From an uncultured Actinomycetes bacterium (GTDB taxonomy: Bacteria; Actinomycetota; Thermoleophilia; Miltoncostaeales; Miltoncostaeaceae): a stretch of DNA of 49,911 nt. The notes under the pieces are model-generated. The model searched no databases and was not told where the DNA came from. It was given only the letters and a program-made list of their open reading frames with translations. The translations under genes were made by a program, and so were the position numbers. Shown in pieces: positions 8,872 through 17,107 of this stretch (position 1 is the stretch's first letter; every line of letters starts with the position of its first letter). Location of the stretch: positions 1 to 49,911 of the forward strand of contig CALMXK010000171.1 in assembly GCA_937871165.1 (NCBI GenBank), written 5' to 3'.

Positions 8872-8905
8872 CGGAGATGTCCGAGTTCGGGTGCAAGGAG
8901 GCAAC

Positions 8906-9700
8906 GTGGACGGACCGATTTTGACGCAGGACCGAAATCCCTATGCGTATGACGCGCGACTGGCGGGGTATGGCCCAATGCGCCGTGCAGATGCACGGAT
9001 TCTCCGACGCGTCGCAAAAGCAGTTGGTGGAGCCGCCTCAGTGCTCAACATCGGAGCGGGGACCGGCGGCTACGAGCCGCCCGACCGTCGTGTGGTGACC
9101 ATCGAGGCCAGTGAGGCCGTCATCAAACGGCGGGCGAAGACGAGCGCACCCGTGGTGAAGGGCGAGGTCGAGCGACTTCCGTTCAAGGACCGCTCGTTCG
9201 CGGCATCGATGTCGATCCTCACCGTCCAGCACTTCGGCGATCCCGTCGCGGGGCTGCGTGAAATGGCGCGGGTGTCGTCGCGCCGCGCTGTCGTCTTCAC
9301 ATTGGACCCCGAGGTGTTCGGGGGCTTTTGGCTGTACCGCTACTTCAGCGACGCGGCGTTCCTCGAGTCGATGCGCTACCCGAAGATCTCGGCGATCACC
9401 GCCGCGCTCGGTGGTGACGTGCGTGTTGAAACCGTGCCGATCCCGCACGACTGCCGAGACGGCTTCATCGGCGCGTACTGGCGTCGCCCCTCGCTGTATC
9501 TGGAGCAGCGCATTCGCCGCACCATCGCGACGTTGCAGGAGATCGGCGACGACAACCTGCTCGACGGACTTCGCCGCCTGTCGGAGGATCTGGCGAGCGG
9601 GGCGTGGGAGAGCGTCAACGGCTGGTTGCTCCAGCGCGAAGAGATCGACCTCGGGTACCGGCTGATCGTCGCGGAGTACCCGCCGAACACCGACCAGTGA
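8906..9700 (+). CDS. Class I SAM-dependent methyltransferase
   Basis: 264 residues. Motif I is VLNIGAGTGGYEPPDRRVVTIEAS (about 46-69; glycine loop and acidic ribose ligand). VERLPFKDRSFAASMSILTVQHF is the motif IV region of methyltransferase type 11. Substrate unknown. GTG at 8906 follows AAGGAGG at 8895-8901; the GTG at 8891 lies upstream of that ribosome site and is disfavoured. It probably forms its own unit, since lipB downstream has its own promoter box. Confidence 0.85.
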   Translation: MDGPILTQDRNPYAYDARLAGYGPMRRADARILRRVAKAVGGAASVLNIGAGTGGYEPPDRRVVTIEASEAVIKRRAKTSAPVVKGEVERLPFKDRSFAASMSILTVQHFGDPVAGLREMARVSSRRAVVFTLDPEVFGGFWLYRYFSDAAFLESMRYPKISAITAALGGDVRVETVPIPHDCRDGFIGAYWRRPSLYLEQRIRRTIATLQEIGDDNLLDGLRRLSEDLASGAWESVNGWLLQREEIDLGYRLIVAEYPPNTDQ

Positions 9701-9734
9701 CCGGATCCGGTGGGCGGTTCGCCGCCCACCGGAC

Positions 9735-9740
9735 TACCAT
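9735..9740 (+). promoter_or_regulatory. -10 box, probably leaderless, for lipB
   Basis: TACCAT, seven bases before ATG at 9748. No ribosome site is visible before the start, consistent with leaderless translation. Confidence 0.45.
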
Positions 9741-9747
9741 CGCCCCG

Positions 9748-10407
9748 ATGGCATTCGTGGTCGCAACACAGCGGATGGGGTATGACGAGGCCTGGCAGAT
9801 CCAGCGTGCCCTGGCCGAGGCCCGGCGCGCCGGCCGGATCCCGGACGTGCTGTGGCTGCTTGAGCATCCGCCCGTCTACACATTCGGCCGTCACGGCAAG
9901 CGCGAGGATCTGTGGGTCGACGACGCGACACTTGCCGCACTCGGTGCAAGCTGCGTGCACTCCGACCGCGGCGGCCTGATGACCTGGCACGGCCCCGGAC
10001 AGACCACCGGCTACGTCATCGCCGATGTGCGTGACCATGGCGGTGTACGCCGGTTCGTCCACGGCCTGGTGCAGGCCATGGCCACCGCCAGCGGCCTTGA
10101 CGGCGTCGAGGTCGACGACGAGCGCATGGGTGCGTACATCGATGGGCGCAAGCTCGGAAGTGTGGGGATTCGAGTCAGCGCCGGGATCACCACGCACGGA
10201 GTCGCGCTCAACCGCGATCCGGACCTCATCTGGTACGAACGGATGAGCGCATGCGGGGCGCCGGACGTGGCCGCCACATCGATCGCCGCCGAAGGCGGCC
10301 GGGCGATGCGCGCGGTGGTGGAGGGCGCCTTCGCCCATGCGCTCGGCGACATTTTCAACCTGGTGTTCGACCCCATCGAGCTGGACGAACTGTGCTCGCG
10401 TGCGTGA
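9748..10407 (+). CDS. lipB: Octanoyl-[acyl-carrier-protein]:protein N-octanoyltransferase LipB
   Basis: Moves octanoyl from acyl carrier protein to lipoyl domains, the first step of lipoate assembly in the cytoplasm. 219 residues, the usual length. It has the signature RGGLMTWHGPGQTTGYVI near residue 74, GRKLGSVGIRV with catalytic Lys135, and MSACGAPD with acyl-carrying Cys169, both at the same numbers as in E. coli LipB. The frame is open to 9604, but the conserved protein starts at 9748, just after a TACCAT box. lipA is not next to it, which is unusual. Confidence 0.95.
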   Translation: MAFVVATQRMGYDEAWQIQRALAEARRAGRIPDVLWLLEHPPVYTFGRHGKREDLWVDDATLAALGASCVHSDRGGLMTWHGPGQTTGYVIADVRDHGGVRRFVHGLVQAMATASGLDGVEVDDERMGAYIDGRKLGSVGIRVSAGITTHGVALNRDPDLIWYERMSACGAPDVAATSIAAEGGRAMRAVVEGAFAHALGDIFNLVFDPIELDELCSRA

Positions 10408-10421
10408 CCGGTCACCCGCGC

Positions 10422-10592
10422 TCAGACCATCAACCGCTCCCAGGCGACGATCGCCGCTGACACGAGGTCGTCGTCCGACGTGTCGACGCCGAGCCGTTCC
10501 AACCACAGGTCCATGATGAGCGGCTCCACCTCGGTGGGTTCGGCATCCGGGTGGGCCTCACGCAGGAGCTCTGCCAACTCGTCCGGTGTCAC
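10422..10592 (-). CDS. Small acidic protein of 56 residues, unknown function
   Basis: The predicted protein opens MTPDELAELLREAHP and ends AAIVAWERLMV. It is Glu/Asp/Leu-rich and likely helical, with no membrane segment. The GTG start overlaps the stop of the upstream membrane protein gene (GTGA at 10589-10592), the standard coupling in this window. The frame runs further upstream, but that part is antisense-like sequence of the membrane gene. The coupling and the orderly helix pattern support it. Convergent with lipB, 14 bases apart. Confidence 0.6.
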   Translation of the reverse strand: MTPDELAELLREAHPDAEPTEVEPLIMDLWLERLGVDTSDDDLVSAAIVAWERLMV

Positions 10593-10795
10593 TTCAAGTT
10601 GACGGCTGCAGCGGCTGCGAGCACCGCCACCAGGATTGCGTAGGTGTGGTACCCCTGCCAGAGGATCAATCCGGCGAGCCCAAGCAGCAAAATGGCCATT
10701 GCGGCCCAGAACCCCTTGGGCAACCCGCCCGCACCGAGGGTCCATCCACGTTCCGGCGGCGCAACGCGCCGCACGCGCTTTTCTCCCGTTCCCAT
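10589..10795 (-). CDS. Small membrane protein of 68 residues, unknown function
   Basis: Basic N-terminus (MGTGEKRVRRVAPPERGW), then two hydrophobic segments at about 29-45 and 50-66. Its ATG at 10795 lies seven bases after TACTCT on the same strand, so the mRNA is probably leaderless. It shares a promoter region with the divergent peroxiredoxin gene and is coupled to the small acidic protein downstream. Family not recognised. Confidence 0.65.
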   Translation of the reverse strand: MGTGEKRVRRVAPPERGWTLGAGGLPKGFWAAMAILLLGLAGLILWQGYHTYAILVAVLAAAAAVNLK

Positions 10796-10802
10796 CGCTC
10801 AA

Positions 10803-10808
10803 AGAGTA
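10803..10808 (-). promoter_or_regulatory. -10 box, probably leaderless, for the 68-residue membrane protein
   Basis: TACTCT on the minus strand, seven bases before ATG at 10795. The divergent peroxiredoxin promoter must lie in the same 50-base region; TACCGT at 10807-10812 is a candidate -10 on the plus strand. Confidence 0.4.
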
Positions 10809-10845
10809 CCGTTCGGGAGCAACAATCCCTGCGTGAGGAGTAACG

Positions 10846-11319
10846 ATGGCGATTTCGGTCGGAGATGAAGCGCCCGACTTTGCGTTGAAGGGCCCGGACG
10901 GGGAGCTCGTGAAGCTCTCCGACTACCGTGGGAAGAAGAACGTCGTCATCGTCTTCTTTCCCCTGGCGTTCAGTGGGATCTGCACCATGCAGCTGACCGA
11001 CATCGGCAGCCACGAGGCCCAGTACGCCGGATCCGATGCCCAGGTGCTCGGCATCTCCGTCGACAGCCATCACACCCAGGCCGCGTTCGCGAAGTCCCTC
11101 GGGCTGCGAAACACGCTGCTCCTGGCCGATTTCCATCCTCGCGGCGAAGTCGCGCAGCGCTACGGCGTCTACATGGATGAGTTCGGCATCTCGATGCGCG
11201 CATCCTTCGTCGTGGATCGCAACGGCATCATCCGCCACGCCGACGTGCGGGTGCCCAAGGAGGTTCCCGACGAGGCCGCCTACTTCACCACGCTTGCCGC
11301 CTGCAACATCGAAAGCTGA
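10846..11319 (+). CDS. AhpE-type one-cysteine peroxiredoxin
   Basis: Reduces peroxides in the cytoplasm, 157 residues. The AhpC/TSA fold begins [17 protein letters not shown]. The peroxidatic site is [14 protein letters not shown] with Cys46, very close to the mycobacterial AhpE pattern. There is no second Cys in the usual resolving position; the only other Cys is in ACNIES at the end. The ATG follows GAGGAG at 10835-10840. Six bases after its stop comes the metallothionein-like gene, probably on the same transcript, which links peroxide defence and metal or thiol handling. Confidence 0.92.
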   Translation: MAISVGDEAPDFALKGPDGELVKLSDYRGKKNVVIVFFPLAFSGICTMQLTDIGSHEAQYAGSDAQVLGISVDSHHTQAAFAKSLGLRNTLLLADFHPRGEVAQRYGVYMDEFGISMRASFVVDRNGIIRHADVRVPKEVPDEAAYFTTLAACNIES

Positions 11320-11325
11320 GGACCC

Positions 11326-11469
11326 ATGGCCATCCAGTGCGCACAAGCCGTTTGCACCTGTCCGCCCGCCGAGGGAAGCGACTACTGCTCAGAGTTCTGC
11401 GAGACCTACCCTGAGCATGGGGAATGCCACTGCCACCACGCGAGCTGCACCGCCCCGCACCACCACTAG
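11326..11469 (+). CDS. Cys/His-rich 47-residue metallothionein-like protein
   Basis: A short ORF starting six bases after the peroxiredoxin stop. It encodes 47 residues with eight Cys (5, 10, 12, 21, 25, 34, 36, 41) and seven His (31, 35, 37, 38, 45-47). The arrangement CxC, YCSEFC, and CHCHHASC matches the bacterial metallothionein (BmtA/SmtA) pattern of CxC, YCSxxC, then CxCxHxxC, so it probably binds Zn, Cd or Cu ions in the cytoplasm. No strong ribosome site other than GAGGAC at 11318-11323, so it is likely coupled to the upstream gene. Confidence 0.8.
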   Translation: MAIQCAQAVCTCPPAEGSDYCSEFCETYPEHGECHCHHASCTAPHHH

Positions 11470-11489
11470 TGTCGCGCGGAGACTGCCGG

Positions 11490-12500
11490 TCAGTCGGCGG
11501 TCTTGAGTGCCAACTGACCGCACGCGGCGTCGATGTCGGCGCCGCGTGAGCGGCGCACCGACGGTGTCACGCCCGCCCGTTCCAAGGCGATGATGAAGCG
11601 CTCGCGCCGCTCGGATCCCGACGCGCGGAAGTCGCCGTCGGTCGGGTTGTACTCGATCAGGTTGATGTGGAAGTTGCCGTCGCGCACCAGGTCGGCAAGG
11701 CGTTCCGCATCACGCAACGAGTCGTTGACACCGTCGAGCAGCAGGTACTCGATGAACACGCGCCGGCCGGTGGTGTCGCTGTAGCGTCGGCACGCGGCCA
11801 TCAGGTTCGCGATCGGCCAGCGGTTGTTGATGGGCATCAACTGTGAGCGCGTCGCGTCGTCGGAGGCGTGCAACGAAATCGCCAGGCGCACCTGCAGCTG
11901 TTGCTCGGCAAGCGAGGCGATGCCCGGCACCCATCCCGCCGTGGAGATCGCGATCTTGCGCGCGGAGATGCCAACCTGGTCGGGGTCGCAGATGTAGCGG
12001 CACGCTGCGATCACGTTGTCGAAGTTCTGCATCGGCTCGCCCATGCCCATGAACACGACGTTGGTCACGCGAGCGTCGTTGCGCTCCGCCATCACTCCGG
12101 CGAACTCGACCTGGTCGATGATCTCCTCGGTGGTGAGGTTGCGGCCGGCGCCAAGTCGGCCCGTCGCGCAGAACTTGCAGCCGAGGGCGCAGCCGACCTG
12201 GCTTGAGACGCACACGGTGCGCCGACCCTTGGCATGGGCGATGGAGACGGCCTCGATGCGGGCGCCGTCGTGGGCGTGGAACGCCCACTTCATGGTTCCG
12301 TCGCGCGATGTCGCTTCCGCGTCCGGTGTGACTGCCCACAAGGGCAACACGGACTCCATCTGGTCGCGCAGCGCCTGCGGCCAGGAGGTGATGTCCTGCC
12401 ACGACAGCGCACCGCTGCGCCGCGCCTCAAGCGCTTGGCGCACCCGGTACTTCGGTTGGCTGTGCGCGGCGAGAGCCGCCTTCAGATGGTCGGTATTCAT
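11490..12500 (-). CDS. rlmN: Dual-specificity 23S rRNA/tRNA adenine-C2 methyltransferase RlmN
   Basis: Radical-SAM enzyme that methylates A2503 of 23S rRNA and A37 of some tRNAs. 336 residues. The iron-sulfur cluster motif CxxxCxxC is C104-ALG-C108-KF-C111. GMGEPMQNFDNV and the C-terminal AACGQL with Cys327, the methyl-carrying cysteine, are present. It starts at 12500 with ATGA overlap onto the glycosidase-like gene, and is the last gene of a minus-strand operon with two exporters, an odd setting for a housekeeping gene. Confidence 0.96.
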   Translation of the reverse strand: MNTDHLKAALAAHSQPKYRVRQALEARRSGALSWQDITSWPQALRDQMESVLPLWAVTPDAEATSRDGTMKWAFHAHDGARIEAVSIAHAKGRRTVCVSSQVGCALGCKFCATGRLGAGRNLTTEEIIDQVEFAGVMAERNDARVTNVVFMGMGEPMQNFDNVIAACRYICDPDQVGISARKIAISTAGWVPGIASLAEQQLQVRLAISLHASDDATRSQLMPINNRWPIANLMAACRRYSDTTGRRVFIEYLLLDGVNDSLRDAERLADLVRDGNFHINLIEYNPTDGDFRASGSERRERFIIALERAGVTPSVRRSRGADIDAACGQLALKTAD

Positions 12501-13666
12501 GGGGTCTGCCCCGATCGGTACGTCTTTGGTGTGTCAAGAAACGCCTTCCAGGCGGGCTTCTCGCTGCCGTCGATCCGCACGAGCCCGGAGGGACGCTCAA
12601 GGGTGTCTTGCATGGAGTACCACACCGCCAGGCGCACGCGCGGATCCGCGGCCAGTGATGCCATCGTCGTGGCGATACTTCCGGCCTGGCTCGCCTCGGA
12701 CATGCCGCCGGGTGGCGTTGTGTACCCGACCGCGGTCACGAGGACGGCGGCGTTGGGAGCGACCGTGTCGATCAGATCGACGTATTTCGCGATCGCGGCC
12801 ACCGACGGAATCCGCGTTGTCGCGGCGGTTGGCGCCTCCACCGGACTCAAGTGCTGGGAGACCAGGGTCATCGACGGTGCCGATCCGGCGAGTGCACGGA
12901 CGAAGTCGGCCACGCCGACCCCGCCCACGCCGGCGGTGCTCACCTCGATGTCGGCGAGCGCAAGCCCGGCGACGGCGGCCGACGGCGACGCTGCTGCGAT
13001 CTCGGTGCGCGCACGCTCGAAGAGCTTCGCGTACGCGGCGGGCGAGACCGGCGTCGCTGCAGAGCCCGCACCGGCCCACTGGGGCATGAGCATCGCGGCG
13101 TTGTTCGGCTCGCTCCACGGTTCGTAGATCGCCACGGCCCCATGGTCGGTGCCGGAGTAGCGGGTGGCGAACGCGCGGACGAACGCACCGTAGTCGTCGG
13201 TGCTGCCGATCCACTCCGGGGTCTTGTTGCCGTTGGACCACCCCGGGGTCTGACTGAAGCTCACGATGACGCTGATGTCCCGGTCCCGCAGCCCGTCGAT
13301 GATCGCGTCGGTGCGTCCCCACTGGTATGCGGAGTCGGCGGGATCATCCGGTTTCGCCGGCTTGGACGGCGCGATCTGCGCCCACAGCACGTCGACCCGA
13401 GTGACCGTGGCCCCACTCACCTTGAGCCGGTCAAGGCGTGCCGGCAGCTCACCGACCGGGGCGGTCGGAAGCCGCTCGTCTTGGAGCCCGACCGTGAGCT
13501 TGGCCGCGGGCAGCACGTCCGTCCCGGTCGCCACGCTCTCATCCATTCGAAGTACGAAGACCAGCATCGCCGCCACCGCGACGAGCGCTCCGATGCCTGA
13601 CAGCAGCGTCAGGATCCTGCCCGCGCCGCGCTGTCGGTCATGTTCTTCGGGTTCCACCATCGTCAT
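12497..13666 (-). CDS. Glycosidase-like (clan A barrel) membrane-anchored protein, probably inactive
   Basis: 389 residues. Cytoplasmic start, one membrane segment (about 18-39), then a TIM-barrel domain like GH5/GH39 proteins. YEPWSEPNN (182-189) corresponds to the acid/base strand, with Glu186 present. The nucleophile strand, usually TEFGW followed by a QA helix, reads VTAVGYTTPPGG here with Ala312 in the Glu position. It may bind sugars without hydrolysing them. I chose ATG at 13666 because GAGG lies five bases upstream; longer starts would overlap the exporter gene. Confidence 0.75.
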   Translation of the reverse strand: MTMVEPEEHDRQRGAGRILTLLSGIGALVAVAAMLVFVLRMDESVATGTDVLPAAKLTVGLQDERLPTAPVGELPARLDRLKVSGATVTRVDVLWAQIAPSKPAKPDDPADSAYQWGRTDAIIDGLRDRDISVIVSFSQTPGWSNGNKTPEWIGSTDDYGAFVRAFATRYSGTDHGAVAIYEPWSEPNNAAMLMPQWAGAGSAATPVSPAAYAKLFERARTEIAAASPSAAVAGLALADIEVSTAGVGGVGVADFVRALAGSAPSMTLVSQHLSPVEAPTAATTRIPSVAAIAKYVDLIDTVAPNAAVLVTAVGYTTPPGGMSEASQAGSIATTMASLAADPRVRLAVWYSMQDTLERPSGLVRIDGSEKPAWKAFLDTPKTYRSGQTP

Positions 13667-13673
13667 ATCCGCC

Positions 13674-14867
13674 TCATGATGCCGCATCACCACCAGCACG
13701 ATAGGGCACAACCACGCGAAGGTTGCGTCGACCGACGGTCATCACGAATGTCGCGATCGTGGCGGCGAGGGCCGAAAAGACCGCCATCGTGGCCGTCAAC
13801 CCGATGCCACGCGACAAATAGCCGAGGGCGACACTCGGCACGGTTCCCGAGTAGGCGCACATGTAGAGCGCCGACACGAGCTTTCCGCGCTCCTCGATCG
13901 GCACCACGATGCCGGCGATGGACGTGGCGCCCTGCAGGATCAGTCCGTTCGTGAATCCGATGACCGCGGCCGCGACGATCACCAACACCGCCGTGTCGAA
14001 CGCCGATGCCGCCACGATGAGCAGCGAGAACACCGTCGAGGCGCACACACCGGCCATCACGGCGCGACGCGGCTCGAGGGTGCGAAAGACGAGCGGCGTG
14101 AACCCCCCGGCGGCGAGCACCAGAAAGCCGACCAGTCCGAACAGCGCAATGTTGCGCACGTGGAGCGTGTCGGCCATATAGAGCGGGGCGAGCGACAACA
14201 GGGTGGCGTCCAGGAAGCTCATGAGAAACGCCGCCGGCGCAAGGAACGTGGCGAAGCCGCGAAACTGCCCCTCCGGCACGCCGACGCGAATCTGGAGCTT
14301 GGCGCCCCGGCGACGCTTCAGCGTCTCGGGTGCGGCGAGGATCGCGGCGATCCCGATGATCATCAGCAACGCATGGCCTTTGTACGGCCGGTGCAGCGGA
14401 TCGCTCATGTACTGCGCCATCAGTCCGGCGAGCCCCGGTCCCAGGCCGAATCCCAGGCGAAATCCCAGCCCCGCGAGCTGCGCCGCCTTGGCACGCTGGT
14501 CCGGCTTCGCATGATCGACCACGAATGCGGTGCCGACGCCGAGGAACATCCCGATGGCAAGTCCTTGCAGCACGCGGCCGACAAACAGCATGGGCAGCGA
14601 CGTCGTGAACGCAAACACGAGCGATGCGGCGGTGATGGTCGCCATCCCCGGCAGGATCAGACGCTTGCGCCCGAGCACGTCGCTCAGGTTGCCCGCGATG
14701 AGCATCGTCGGAACCACCGTGACGGTGTAGGTGGCAAACAGCAGCGTGATGGTTCCGTTCGACAGGTCGAACGTCTGCTTGTACAGCGGGAAGAGCGGCG
14801 TGACGATGCTCGTTCCCATGGTGAAGATCACCATGCCGACAAAGGCGAGCCAGGAATTGCGGGTCAT
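13674..14867 (-). CDS. Major facilitator superfamily exporter, 12-helix (DHA1) type
   Basis: 397 residues starting MTRNSWLAFVGMVIFTMGTSIVTPLFPLY, with TYTVTVVPTMLIAGNLSDVLGRKRLILPG carrying the family motif A (GxLsDrxGRkr) between helices 2 and 3. Twelve hydrophobic segments. Drug or metabolite:proton antiport is likely; substrate unknown. Its ATG at 14867 overlaps the stop of the upstream exporter by ATGA. A longer frame upstream is antisense-like to that gene and was not used. Confidence 0.9.
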   Translation of the reverse strand: MTRNSWLAFVGMVIFTMGTSIVTPLFPLYKQTFDLSNGTITLLFATYTVTVVPTMLIAGNLSDVLGRKRLILPGMATITAASLVFAFTTSLPMLFVGRVLQGLAIGMFLGVGTAFVVDHAKPDQRAKAAQLAGLGFRLGFGLGPGLAGLMAQYMSDPLHRPYKGHALLMIIGIAAILAAPETLKRRRGAKLQIRVGVPEGQFRGFATFLAPAAFLMSFLDATLLSLAPLYMADTLHVRNIALFGLVGFLVLAAGGFTPLVFRTLEPRRAVMAGVCASTVFSLLIVAASAFDTAVLVIVAAAVIGFTNGLILQGATSIAGIVVPIEERGKLVSALYMCAYSGTVPSVALGYLSRGIGLTATMAVFSALAATIATFVMTVGRRNLRVVVPYRAGGDAAS

Positions 14868-16306
14868 GTGACGCCTTGCGTCGTTGGGCGACGTTGGATG
14901 GGCACGTTGGGCATCCGTTTGGTGATGATGGCGGCCACCAGCAGGAACGCGGCGGCGATAAAGGCGGCGGACCGAAAACCGTTCGCGACCCCGCCTGCGA
15001 GATCGACGGCGGGCATCGGCGACGCCGTGTCGGCCCCGGGCGGGAGTGCCGCGTGCATGATCACACCGAGCAACGCCGTCCCGAAGGCACCTCCAGCGTA
15101 GCGGCTGATGTTCGGAATCGAAGCGGCCACGCCCATCCGCTCGGCCGGCACCTCGCTGATGGCCGTCGTCGCGATCGGTGACTGCGCCGTCGCAAGACCA
15201 CCCGCGAACATGACGAGGCCGGGCAGCAGCCACAGGTAGCTCTCCCGGGGCGCGGCCAGACCCATCACGATCGCGCCGATCGCCGCCACCAGGTAGCCGA
15301 CGCCAGCAAGGCGCGGTGCGGCGACGCGTGCCATGAGCCGACCACCCAATGGCCCCAAGATCAGGAATGACCCGGCGATCGGGGTCATGGCGGCGGCAAC
15401 GGTCACGGGACCGAATCCCAGCGCACGCACCATGTAGAACGGCAGCAGGACCATCAGACCGAAGAGCGCGGCCGCGCCGGCAGCAGCCGCCGCATTCGCG
15501 GTCACCAACGAGCGCAGGCGAAGCAGTGCCGGGGGGATCAGGGGATCGGACACGTGGGCTTCGCGCATCAGAAATCCGACGAGTGCGACCACGCCGAGTC
15601 CGACCGCCCCGACCACCCGAGACGAGGTGAATCCCCAGACCTCACCCTTCGAGAGCCCGATCAGGATGCCGAACAGCCCACCCGCCGCGAGCATCGCGCC
15701 CGGGATGTCGAATGGTTTGCGCGCTCCCTCATGTGGCAGCTCGGGCAGCACCAACAACGCGCCTGCAATCACGAACACGCCGATCACCGGACTGAACCAG
15801 AACACCGCCCGCCAGCCGAAGCCCGCCATCAGCACACCCGCCAGGTTCAGCGCCACCACCGGGGCGAACCCGATGGCGCCGGTCAACACACCCATCGCGT
15901 GCCCACGCTCGTGCGGTGGAAAGACGATCCCCACGTAGCTGTACGCCGTGGGTGACATCACACACGCACCGACCGCCTGAAGGATGCGAAATGCGATCAG
16001 TGACGGTGCGCTCCACGCGAGCGCGCACAGGACGGAGGCGATCACCAAGATCACCGCACCCGTGACGAACACACGGCGCCGGCCGAACAGGTCGCCTGCA
16101 CGTCCGGCGACCGGCAGCAGTGTCGCCTGAACGACGAGGAACCCGGTCACGACCCAGCCGACGGACGTGAGGTCGACATGCATGTCGCGTGCGATGTCCG
16201 GCAACGCGATGTTGACGATGGTCACGTTGAGCACCGACAGCCACATGCCGGCGGCAACGATCCCGAGCGCAAACCATCGACGCCGAGGGTGGTCGGCGAT
16301 CCTCAC
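14864..16306 (-). CDS. Major facilitator superfamily exporter, 14-helix (DHA2, EmrB/QacA) type
   Basis: 480 residues with GTG start. Motifs include LNVTIVNIALPDIARDM in helix 1 (the DHA2 motif D1), GRAGDLFGRRRVFVTG (motif A) and helix 5 AIGFAPVVALNLAG. About fourteen membrane segments. Probably a multidrug or export pump, substrate unknown. First gene of the operon with the second exporter, the glycosidase-like protein and rlmN. TACTCT at 16343-16348 (minus strand) could be its -10 box, 36 bases upstream; no ribosome site is clear. Confidence 0.92.
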   Translation of the reverse strand: MRIADHPRRRWFALGIVAAGMWLSVLNVTIVNIALPDIARDMHVDLTSVGWVVTGFLVVQATLLPVAGRAGDLFGRRRVFVTGAVILVIASVLCALAWSAPSLIAFRILQAVGACVMSPTAYSYVGIVFPPHERGHAMGVLTGAIGFAPVVALNLAGVLMAGFGWRAVFWFSPVIGVFVIAGALLVLPELPHEGARKPFDIPGAMLAAGGLFGILIGLSKGEVWGFTSSRVVGAVGLGVVALVGFLMREAHVSDPLIPPALLRLRSLVTANAAAAAGAAALFGLMVLLPFYMVRALGFGPVTVAAAMTPIAGSFLILGPLGGRLMARVAAPRLAGVGYLVAAIGAIVMGLAAPRESYLWLLPGLVMFAGGLATAQSPIATTAISEVPAERMGVAASIPNISRYAGGAFGTALLGVIMHAALPPGADTASPMPAVDLAGGVANGFRSAAFIAAAFLLVAAIITKRMPNVPIQRRPTTQGVT

Positions 16307-16447
16307 CAGGTCGCGGCAGGCAGGGGGAACATCGGCTCGGGGAGAGTAGCCCCCAGCTTGCGTGCCAGGTCCCCGGCGTGCCGGGGCCGAACCGCGAACC
16401 CCGCGCGGGCACGATCCGCACTACGGCCGAACGCGACCGTCGACAGC

Positions 16448-16453
16448 TACGCT
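16448..16453 (+). promoter_or_regulatory. Putative -10 box for the membrane protein gene at 16464
   Basis: TACGCT, ten bases before ATG at 16464, leaving room for at most a few leader bases. Confidence 0.3.
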
Positions 16454-16463
16454 TTCTCCCGAT

Positions 16464-17048
16464 ATGGCATCGGCACCCTCACTTGAGAAACTTTGGCGAT
16501 ACACCTCGCTCGTGAAAGCGATCGCATGGGCGCTCATCAGCGTCGGCATGTTGATGCTGCCGATGAGTCTGGTGGCGCAGCTCGGTGACGGGCTCACCGT
16601 CAAGTACACCGGCACGCTGCTTGGCATCAGCGGTATCACGGGCGTCCTGTTCTACCCGCTGATGCACATGTGGTTTCGCAAGTCGCGTCCCTCCGCCTAT
16701 CTCGTGCGAGCCAAGAAGTTGAGTGGACCGCGCCGTATGCCGGCGGCGCAACGCGACATCGTGCGCTGGGGCGTCACGGTCGGCATCTTCCTGTTCATCG
16801 GCACGGTGTTCATGGTCGGTTTCCTCGTCCCCGTGCTCAAAGACTCCGGACCGTCCGGTATCGCCGAAGGTGTCGTTGTCGGCGTGATGGCGGCATGGGG
16901 CGTCTTCAACCTGGACGACGTGCGCAAGATTCAGGTGGCCGAACGCGAACAGGGTCGCACCTACTTCACCGTCGGGCATCGCCCCACGGCTGCCGGCAAC
17001 CGGCTGTTTTGGACCGGCGCGGACGCGGAGCCCGGCGAGATCGCCTGA
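16464..17048 (+). CDS. Membrane protein of unknown function
   Basis: 194 residues. Hydrophobic segments at about 18-40, 52-68, 105-125 and 137-150, with hydrophilic loops between and a soluble tail ending GADAEPGEIA. No known motif. I chose ATG at 16464 since the upstream part of the frame is low-complexity. Only 59 bases separate it from trxB, which has its own promoter, so co-transcription with trxB is uncertain. Confidence 0.7.
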   Translation: MASAPSLEKLWRYTSLVKAIAWALISVGMLMLPMSLVAQLGDGLTVKYTGTLLGISGITGVLFYPLMHMWFRKSRPSAYLVRAKKLSGPRRMPAAQRDIVRWGVTVGIFLFIGTVFMVGFLVPVLKDSGPSGIAEGVVVGVMAAWGVFNLDDVRKIQVAEREQGRTYFTVGHRPTAAGNRLFWTGADAEPGEIA

Positions 17049-17062
17049 ACCGACCCCCGTGC

Positions 17063-17082
17063 TAGGATACCCCTCCGGGTAT
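17063..17082 (+). promoter_or_regulatory. -10 box overlapped by a CsoR/CstR-type operator upstream of trxB
   Basis: TAGGAT (17063-17068) runs into the perfect palindrome ATACCC-CTCC-GGGTAT (17067-17082). A TACCC...GGGTA dyad is the known operator shape of CsoR/CstR-family repressors, and such a repressor is encoded as the fourth gene downstream. The dyad covers the expected transcription start, so repression is the simplest reading. Confidence 0.65.
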
Positions 17083-17107
17083 TTCACCAGTACGAGAGAC
17101 GGGATAC

